Below, one piece after another: positions 58,230-64,000 of a DNA stretch of 64,000 bases. This DNA comes from Nocardia brasiliensis ATCC 700358 (lineage in GTDB: Bacteria > Actinomycetota > Actinomycetes > Mycobacteriales > Mycobacteriaceae). Position numbers and translations under genes: made by a program. How positions within the stretch are numbered: position 1 is the first letter of the stretch; every line of letters starts with the position of its first letter. The DNA is taken from assembly GCF_000250675.2 (NCBI RefSeq), contig NC_018681.1, positions 7,750,001 to 7,814,000 of the forward strand, given 5' to 3'. The notes under the pieces were generated by a model, which saw only the letters and a program-made list of their open reading frames with translations, was not told the origin of the DNA and did no database searches.

Positions 58230-58320
58230 CGCGCGGGCGCGGCGGTGTTCGACATTAGGGGCCGCGCAAGCGCGGCGGTGTTCGACATTCGGACCGCGCG
58301 GGCGCGGCAGTGTTCCACTC
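58230..58320. repeat. Three imperfect 31-34 bp tandem repeats upstream of the PPA1309 gene
   Basis: The unit CCGCGCGGGCGCGGCGGTG plus TTCGACATT occurs with its GTGTTC at 58245, 58279 and 58310. The GCGCGGGCGCG core is self-complementary, so each unit can form a small hairpin. The array sits in the promoter region between the divergent UPF0182 (58102) and PPA1309 (58331) genes. Confidence 0.7.
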
Positions 58321-58330
58321 GTTTGATTTG

Positions 58331-58924
58331 ATGTCCCCCGTGACCCCTGCAGATCTGCATGCCGAACTCGTCCTCGCCCGTTCCGTCCGGGAGGTGGCCG
58401 AGTTCGTCGACGCCGAAGGATGGGGCAGAGCGCCGCAGATGTTCGCGCTGGTACCCACCGCCGACCTGGTCGCCGCGCAGCCCGAACTGCTCGAGCAACT
58501 CGACGAGGGCGCGGAGCTGACACCCGTTGCGCAGGAATCGTTCCCGGACGACATCACCGGCGGGTCGATGGCGCTGGACGAGTTCCTCGCGACCACCAGC
58601 TGGCCGCCCGCCGTGCAGGGGTGCGTGCTCGTGCAGGAGATCGTGGTGCTGCCGCCGGACGCCGAATCCACCCTGGACGCGGCGCTGGTGCCGCTGCTCG
58701 CCGACCACGACGCGGCCGACGCGGCCGCGCGCGCCGCGGCCGAGGCGCATCCCGATCGCCGCGAGGCCCGGCTGTTCGCCGCGGTGCTGCGCGAGGGCGC
58801 GTCGCTGTGCCTGCTGCAGGTGCGTCCCGAGGACGACGCCGACGAATTCGCCGACATGGACCTGCGCACCTACCCCAACCTGGCGCCCAACCTGATCGAG
58901 GCGTTGCTCGCCACGCTGGAGTGA
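58331..58924 (+). CDS. PPA1309 family protein
   Basis: 197 residues. Landmarks are ELVLARSVREVAEFVDAEGWGRAPQMFALVPTADLVA, WPPAVQGCVLVQEIVVLPPDAE and the C-terminal MDLRTYPNLAPNLIEALLATL. The family is conserved next to the PDZ protease gene throughout Mycobacteriales but has no known function. No clear ribosome binding site precedes the ATG at 58331; GTG 58340 is possible. It converges with the PDZ protease gene (7 bp). Confidence 0.8.
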   Translation: MSPVTPADLHAELVLARSVREVAEFVDAEGWGRAPQMFALVPTADLVAAQPELLEQLDEGAELTPVAQESFPDDITGGSMALDEFLATTSWPPAVQGCVLVQEIVVLPPDAESTLDAALVPLLADHDAADAAARAAAEAHPDRREARLFAAVLREGASLCLLQVRPEDDADEFADMDLRTYPNLAPNLIEALLATLE

Positions 58925-58931
58925 CCCGGCG

Positions 58932-59957
58932 TCAGCCGCAGCTGACCGTCTCCTTGCCCGCGTTGATCTCGTTCAGCGATTGCACCGCGCCGGTGAGGTT
59001 CTCGACCTTCACCAGCCGCAGCCCCTCGGGGGTGCGCTGCCGAGCCTCGTTGCAGTTGGCGGCGGGCACCAGGAACGTCTCCGCACCGGCTTCGCGGGCG
59101 GCCATCATCTTGTACTGGATGCCGCCGATCGGCCCGACCTTGCCGTCGTTGTCGATCGTGCCGGTGCCCGCGACGAACTTCCCGCCGTCCAGCTCGCCCG
59201 GGGTGAGCTTGTCGATCAGCGCGAGGCTGAACATCAGACCGGCCGACGGTCCACCGATATCGGCGAGGTTGAAGTCCACCTGCAGCGGCGGGCGGGCGCC
59301 CTCGCCCGGCGTGACGCCGAGGTAGCCCTTCGCCTTGTCGTCCGGTCGCTCGCCGAGCGTCACCTGGATAGTCTGCTCGGCGCTCTCGCGACGCACCTGC
59401 ACGGTCAGCACGTCGCCGGGTTTCTGCGCGCCGACTGCGGTGACCACGTCTTTGGGCGCGGCGATCGGCGTGCCGTTGATACTGATGATCTCGTCGCCGG
59501 CCTTCAGCAGATCCTTGGCGGGGCCGTCATCGGAGACTTTGCGCAGCAGCACGACGGTCGGCATGTTGAGGAAGTGCAGCGCAGCGATCTCGGCGTTGCC
59601 CTCGGAATCCTTGAAGTCCTGCTGATTGGACTTGTCGATCTCCTCACGCGAGACCCCGGGCGGATACACCTCCGCACGCGGCACCAGGCCGTGCTTGCCG
59701 CTCGCCCAGAAGCCGAACGCCTCGAAGATGCTCAGCCCGTCGCGCACCGACACGGTGGTCATATTGAGATGGCCCGTGGTCGGGTCCACCGCGGTGCCGC
59801 GCACGTCGACGACCTCTTTGCCGTCGACCTGGCCGAGGGTGTTGAAGGTGGGGCCGGGACCGAGTGCGACGAACGGCACAGTGAGCACGGTGCCGAGCGC
59901 GCCGAGCACGAGCACCGGGATCAGAGCGGCCACCAGGGTGAGGATCCGACGATTCAC
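58932..59957 (-). CDS. PDZ-domain Lon-like serine protease (Rv3194c type)
   Basis: 341 residues, GTG start. An N-terminal membrane anchor (LVAALIPVLVLGALGTVL) holds an extracytoplasmic protein with a PDZ domain (about 125-200: NMPTVVLLRKVSDDGPAKDLLKAGDEIISINGTPI) and a Lon-type catalytic domain with Ser238 in GGPSAGLMF and Lys283 in IGGIQYKMMAA. It should cleave membrane or surface proteins. The same gene follows UPF0182 in M. tuberculosis. Confidence 0.9.
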   Translation of the reverse strand: MNRRILTLVAALIPVLVLGALGTVLTVPFVALGPGPTFNTLGQVDGKEVVDVRGTAVDPTTGHLNMTTVSVRDGLSIFEAFGFWASGKHGLVPRAEVYPPGVSREEIDKSNQQDFKDSEGNAEIAALHFLNMPTVVLLRKVSDDGPAKDLLKAGDEIISINGTPIAAPKDVVTAVGAQKPGDVLTVQVRRESAEQTIQVTLGERPDDKAKGYLGVTPGEGARPPLQVDFNLADIGGPSAGLMFSLALIDKLTPGELDGGKFVAGTGTIDNDGKVGPIGGIQYKMMAAREAGAETFLVPAANCNEARQRTPEGLRLVKVENLTGAVQSLNEINAGKETVSCG

Positions 59958-60083
59958 CTGGACCACAGTAATGATCGCCGCTCTGCCCGGATGCCGGAGG
60001 CGAACATTCCGTGTCGCCGCGCGACCTCGATTTCGCGCCGCGCGAACATCAACAGCCTGCACCGCACGCGTAACGTAAGGGAT

Positions 60084-61511
60084 ATGAGTGACGTCCCCTT
60101 CGGATTTTCGAACCGCGACGACGACGACCGCAAGCGCGGTGACGAGCCGGGCGGTCCCGAGTCGAACAACCCGTTCGGCTTCGGTGTGGGCGGGCCGGGC
60201 GGCGGGTTCGATCCGTCGCAGCTCGGGCAGATGCTGACCTCGCTCGGCCAGATGCTCAGTGGCATGGGCCAGCCGGGGTCGGGGCAGTCCGGGCCGGTGA
60301 ACTACGACGTCGCCAAACGGCTGGCGCGCCAGCAGCTCGGTTCGACCATCACGCCGGTCACGGCGAGCACCGCCAGTGCCGTCACCGACGCCGCGCACCT
60401 CGCCGAGCTGTGGCTCGACAGCGCGACCACGCTGCCCGCGGGCGCCGGCAAGACCGTCGCGTGGACGGCCAACGACTGGATCGAGGAGACGCTGAGCACC
60501 TGGCAGCGGCTGTGCGACCCGGTGGCACAGCAGATCTCGGGCATGTGGACCGCGTCGCTGCCTGAGGAGGCCAAGGAGTTCGCCGCCCCGATGGTCGGCA
60601 TGCTCGGTCAGATGGGCGGGCTCGCCTTCGGCTCGCAACTCGGCCAGGCCCTCGGCCAGCTCGCCAAGGAGGTGCTGACCTCCACCGATATCGGCTTACC
60701 GCTCGGCCCGTCCGGCACGGCGGCGCTGCTGCCCGCGGCGATCGCGGAGTTCAGCGCGGGCCTCGAGCAGCCGGAGAGCGAGATCATGGTGTTCCTCGCC
60801 GCCCGGGAAGCCGCGCACCAGCGGCTGTTCGGGCACGTCCCGTGGCTGCGTCAGCAGGTGCTGGCCGCGGTCGAGGACTATGCGCGCGGCATCCGGATGG
60901 ACTTCTCCGCGCTGGAGGAGGCCGCGCAGGGCATCGACCCGATGGCGCTGACCGACCCCTCGAAGATCGAAGAGATCCTGGCGCAGGGCGCGTTCGAACC
61001 GCAGACGACGCCGGAGCAGAAGCAGGCGCTGGAGCGGCTGGAAACGCTGCTCGCGTTGATCGAGGGCTGGGTCGAGGTCGTGGTGACCGACGCCGTCGGC
61101 GATCGGTTGCCCGGTGCGGGCGCGCTGGCCGAGACGCTGCGCAGGCGGCGCGCCACCGGCGGCCCGGCCGAGCAGACCTTCGCGACCCTGGTCGGGCTCG
61201 AACTGCGGCCGCGCAAGTTGCGCGAGGCCGCGGCGCTGTGGCGCAGGCTGACCAGCGACGCGGGCATGGAGAAGCGCGACGGCGTGTGGGCGCACCCCGA
61301 CCTGCTGCCCGATTCCAACGATCTGGACTCCCCCGCCGGCTTCATCGATTCGGTGATCGGCGGCGGCGCCACCGCATTCGACGATCCGCTGGCGCAGCTG
61401 GCCGAGACCGAAGCGCGGGAGCAGGCCGAGCGCGCCAAGGCCGGGGAGGACACCCCGGACACCGGCGAGTCGGGCCCCGACCTGGGTAAGGACGGCGGAC
61501 AGTCCGCCTGA
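60084..61511 (+). CDS. Zinc-dependent metalloprotease-like protein, DUF2342
   Basis: 475 residues. A Gly-rich N-terminal part (FGFGVGGPGGGFDPSQLGQM) is followed by a helical domain with ISGMWTASLPEEAKEFAAPMVGMLGQMGG, and the segment FLAAREAAHQRLFGHVPWL that carries the Glu-x2-His metal-binding helix typical of DUF2342 (coenzyme F420 biosynthesis-associated/zincin-like). The C-terminal 50 residues are acidic and probably disordered. In M. tuberculosis the homolog is Rv3195 in the same order. Confidence 0.88.
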   Translation: MSDVPFGFSNRDDDDRKRGDEPGGPESNNPFGFGVGGPGGGFDPSQLGQMLTSLGQMLSGMGQPGSGQSGPVNYDVAKRLARQQLGSTITPVTASTASAVTDAAHLAELWLDSATTLPAGAGKTVAWTANDWIEETLSTWQRLCDPVAQQISGMWTASLPEEAKEFAAPMVGMLGQMGGLAFGSQLGQALGQLAKEVLTSTDIGLPLGPSGTAALLPAAIAEFSAGLEQPESEIMVFLAAREAAHQRLFGHVPWLRQQVLAAVEDYARGIRMDFSALEEAAQGIDPMALTDPSKIEEILAQGAFEPQTTPEQKQALERLETLLALIEGWVEVVVTDAVGDRLPGAGALAETLRRRRATGGPAEQTFATLVGLELRPRKLREAAALWRRLTSDAGMEKRDGVWAHPDLLPDSNDLDSPAGFIDSVIGGGATAFDDPLAQLAETEAREQAERAKAGEDTPDTGESGPDLGKDGGQSA

Positions 61512-61597
61512 GTGTCCTGTTGGCAACCGCGAATCCCTGTGCATAACCACAGGATTCGATGCGGAGAGGGACAGCCTCGCTGAGCACACTGCTCGGC

Positions 61598-62461
61598 ATG
61601 ACCACTCAACGCCGTGGCCCGCTGCTGCATCCGCACATCACCGTGCTGGTCCGTCCGTCCGGTGTCGTCCAGCTCGGTTGGAATCCGGAGACCGCCCTGG
61701 TCCTGGACGCCGCCGGGCTGACGGCCAAGACCGTGCTCGCGTTTCTGCGGCTACTCGACGGCATGCAGACCCGCCCCCAGATCGTCTGGCGGGCAGGCGA
61801 ACTCGGCATCGAACCGGATCATGCGATCGCGCTGCTCGAGGTCCTGGACGCGGCCCGGATGCTCGAGCATCCCGAGGAGCGAGTCGGCCGGATCCGGTCG
61901 GTGCGGGTGCACGGTATCGGTCCGCTGTCCGACGCGGTCGTGTCCGGGCTGCGCAAGCTCGGGGTGCGGCCGAGCCGTTCGCGCGACTACAGCGGGCCGG
62001 CGGTGCCCGCGTGGCACGCCGATCTCGTCGTGCTGACCGACGCGCTGATGCCGGACCCGCAACTGCTCGACGATCTCGGCCTGCATCGCGTCGCTCACCT
62101 GCCGGTCCGGATCCGCGACGGGCGCGGCGTGGTCGGCCCGCTGGTACTGCCGGGCGCGACCAGCTGCCTGCGCTGCGCCGACCTGCTGCGCGCCGACCAC
62201 GACGCGGACTGGCCGCATCTGGCCGCGCAACTGCTCGGCCGGGTGGGTCACGCGTCGCCGGCCCGGATCGCGGCGACGGCGGCGCTCGCGGTCAGCGAGG
62301 TCGAAGCCGTGCTGGCCATGTCGACCAGGCGGGAACTGGCGATCTTGGACAGCACCCTGGAGCTGGACCTCGATACGCACCTGATCGACCGGCGGCGCTG
62401 GCCGCGGCACACCGCGTGCTCGTGTCACGAAATAACGGTGGACCTGCGTGAACAAACCTGA
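61598..62461 (+). CDS. ThiF/cyclodehydratase-like protein (Rv3196 type)
   Basis: 287 residues. The text resembles the leader-binding and E1-like part of azole/TOMM cyclodehydratases: PHITVLVRPSGVVQLGWNPETAL at the N-terminus, a Rossmann-like GIGPLSDAVVSGLRKLG, and Cys pairs CLRC and CSCH near 190 and 280 that could bind zinc. No ATP-grasp YcaO partner or precursor peptide gene is adjacent. The gene is conserved between DUF2342 and the ABC1 kinase gene in mycobacteria. The role is unknown. Confidence 0.75.
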   Translation: MTTQRRGPLLHPHITVLVRPSGVVQLGWNPETALVLDAAGLTAKTVLAFLRLLDGMQTRPQIVWRAGELGIEPDHAIALLEVLDAARMLEHPEERVGRIRSVRVHGIGPLSDAVVSGLRKLGVRPSRSRDYSGPAVPAWHADLVVLTDALMPDPQLLDDLGLHRVAHLPVRIRDGRGVVGPLVLPGATSCLRCADLLRADHDADWPHLAAQLLGRVGHASPARIAATAALAVSEVEAVLAMSTRRELAILDSTLELDLDTHLIDRRRWPRHTACSCHEITVDLREQT

Positions 62462-62615
62462 AGGTGGTTACCCCGCAGGGCGTTTCGAGATGGTCCGGAC
62501 GGCTCCGCGCGAGCTATGCTGCATAGAGGTTCACGTGACCGGGCTCACAACCACAGGCGGCGTCGATTCAAGATTGCCGTGGCTAAGTAGCGGCTCCTTC
62601 CGCCATGATGGGTAG

Positions 62616-63959
62616 GTGTCTGAGATCGTGCGCCGTCGCTCGTCCCGCAACGCCAAGTTGGCCAAGATTCCGCTCGGCATCGCCGGGCGCGCGGCCGTGG
62701 GATTCGGGAAGAAGCTGGCCGGCGGCGACAAGTCCGAGATCAACGCACAGCTGAACCAGAAGGCCGCCGAACAGCTCTTCACCGTGCTCGGTGAGCTCAA
62801 GGGCGGTGCGATGAAGTTCGGCCAGGCGCTCAGCGTGATGGAGGCCGCGGTTCCCGAGGAATTCGGCGAGCACTATCGCGAGGCTCTCACCAAACTGCAG
62901 GCCGCCGCGCCGCCGATGCCCGCCGACACCGTGCACCGGGTACTGGACCAGCAGCTCGGCACGCAATGGCGGCAACGATTCCAGGAGTTCGACGACACCC
63001 CCGCCGCCTCGGCCAGCATCGGCCAGGTGCACAAGGCGGTCTGGTCGGACGGGCGGACCGTCGCGGTCAAGGTGCAGTACCCGGGCGCCGACGAGGCGTT
63101 GCGCGCGGACCTCAAGACGTTGTCCAGGATGACCGGACTGCTCGCGTCGGTGATCCCCGGCGCCGACGTGAAGCCGATCCTCGCCGAGATCACCGAGCGG
63201 ACCGAGGAGGAACTCGACTACCGCAACGAGGCGACCAACCAGCGCGCCTTCGCGAAGGGTTTCGACGGGCACGCCGAGATCGTGGTGCCCAAGGTGGTGG
63301 CCAGCGCGCCGAAGGTGATCGTCACCGAATGGCTGGACGGCACCCCGGTCTCCGCGATCATCAAGGCGGGCGCCGAAGACCCGGAGGGCAGCCGGGCGCT
63401 GCGCAATCGGGTCGCGGGCCTGATGGGCCGCTTCCACTTCTCCTCCCCCGCGACCGTCGGGTTGCTGCACGCCGACCCGCACCCCGGCAACTTCATGATG
63501 CTGGGCGACGGCAAGCTCGCCGTCATCGACTTCGGCGCGTGCGCTCCGCTGCCGAACGGGTTCCCACCCGTTCTCGGCCGGATGCTCGCGCTCGCGGTGG
63601 ACGAGCGGTTCGAAGAACTCACCGATCTGATGTACGACAACGGCTGGGTGATCCCGGGCCGCACCGTCACCCACCAGGAGATCGCGGACTACCTGCGTCC
63701 GTTCACCGACCCGATCCGGTCCGACTCGTTCCATTTCACCCGCCGCTGGATGCAGCGGGTGGCGGGCAAGGCCTCCGACATCTCCAGCGCGGAGATGAAA
63801 ACCGCACGCGCCCTGCAACTTCCGGCCGAATACGTGATGATCTTCCGGGTGCTGGGCGGTTCCGTGGGCATCCTCGCCCAGTTGGACGCCGAACTGCCCT
63901 TCATGAAACTGGTTCGCACCTGGATGCCCGGTTTCAGCGCCGAGCGCACGGCCAGCTGA
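62616..63959 (+). CDS. ABC1/UbiB-family atypical kinase (Rv3197 type)
   Basis: 447 residues, GTG start. Signature elements: the KxGQ motif (MKFGQALS), the Ala-rich nucleotide loop AASASIGQVHKA, VAVKVQYPG, the Glu of EEELDYRNE, LHADPHPGNFM and VIDFGA. ABC1 proteins act in quinone or isoprenoid lipid pathways. The M. tuberculosis homolog Rv3197 was described as an ABC-type resistance protein and is followed by whiB7, which would lie just beyond this window. Confidence 0.92.
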   Translation: MSEIVRRRSSRNAKLAKIPLGIAGRAAVGFGKKLAGGDKSEINAQLNQKAAEQLFTVLGELKGGAMKFGQALSVMEAAVPEEFGEHYREALTKLQAAAPPMPADTVHRVLDQQLGTQWRQRFQEFDDTPAASASIGQVHKAVWSDGRTVAVKVQYPGADEALRADLKTLSRMTGLLASVIPGADVKPILAEITERTEEELDYRNEATNQRAFAKGFDGHAEIVVPKVVASAPKVIVTEWLDGTPVSAIIKAGAEDPEGSRALRNRVAGLMGRFHFSSPATVGLLHADPHPGNFMMLGDGKLAVIDFGACAPLPNGFPPVLGRMLALAVDERFEELTDLMYDNGWVIPGRTVTHQEIADYLRPFTDPIRSDSFHFTRRWMQRVAGKASDISSAEMKTARALQLPAEYVMIFRVLGGSVGILAQLDAELPFMKLVRTWMPGFSAERTAS

Positions 63960-64000
63960 CCCGCCGAGCGACTCGGCCCGGGTGACCTGAGTTCCCAGGT

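Overview
The window reads as chromosomal DNA of a high-GC actinomycete of the order Mycobacteriales, most likely Nocardia or a close relative. This is inferred from GC-rich third codon positions, GTG starts, overlapping stop/start pairs, and two blocks whose gene order I recognise from Mycobacterium tuberculosis: Rv0097-Rv0103c (isonitrile lipopeptide synthesis to ctpB) and Rv3193c-Rv3197. No rRNA, complete insertion sequence, prophage or CRISPR array is visible. One tRNA gene (initiator Met) is present.

Region 1-7.2 kb: the end of a beta-lactamase-fold hydrolase gene is joined to a Zn alcohol dehydrogenase and an acyl-CoA ligase. A 164-bp imperfect palindrome follows, then an alpha/beta hydrolase with a Cys nucleophile, a small Cys-rich protein, a DoxX-like membrane protein with thirteen 11-residue repeats, a STAS protein and a secreted protein.

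Region 7.5-30 kb is the most interesting part. An eight-gene, tightly coupled operon (7533-18002) encodes the isonitrile lipopeptide (chalkophore) enzymes TauD-like oxygenase, FcoT-like protein, acyl ligase, ACP and a one-module C-A-PCP-R NRPS, and continues into a lipoprotein/permease/ATPase metal-chelate ABC transporter. About 3 kb further on lie a SigC-type ECF sigma factor, a divergent zf-HC2 membrane protein with a His/Met cluster (candidate anti-sigma and copper sensor), a CtpB-type copper P-type ATPase, a CopD-CtaG fusion membrane protein and a CtaD cytochrome oxidase subunit I. The INLP operon, the zf-HC2/ctpB pair and the CopD-CtaG gene each have the same element upstream: GGAACT, exactly 17 bp, then GAC. 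In the first two the start codon begins 12 nt after the GAC starts, which predicts leaderless mRNAs. I read this as a copper-acquisition regulon feeding the heme-copper oxidase.

Region 30-35 kb holds a methyltransferase, a PadR/peptide deformylase divergent pair, an alpha/beta hydrolase, a histidine kinase without a partner, and a PIG-L deacetylase. Region 35.3-42.8 kb looks like a light-response cluster: a 28-residue peptide, photolyase, lipocalin, a LitR/CarH-type B12-binding MerR regulator, a cyclopropane-synthase-like methyltransferase and a TIGR01777 epimerase. A 9-bp motif recurs in three of its intergenic regions. The 3' end of the regulator gene is followed by decayed tandem copies of itself.

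Region 43-53.7 kb is accessory in character: a SnoaL-like protein, a fatty acid hydroxylase, a two-component pair, a VOC protein, an MFS carrier and two TetR genes with palindromic operators, one carrying a Ser/Gly-rich insertion in its ligand domain. Between 51.3 and 52.3 kb lies a cluster of inverted, tandem and dispersed repeats. Region 53.8-64 kb is conserved: initiator tRNA, a resuscitation-promoting factor with a long leader, and the block UPF0182 / PPA1309 / PDZ-Lon protease / DUF2342 metalloprotease / ThiF-like protein / ABC1 kinase.
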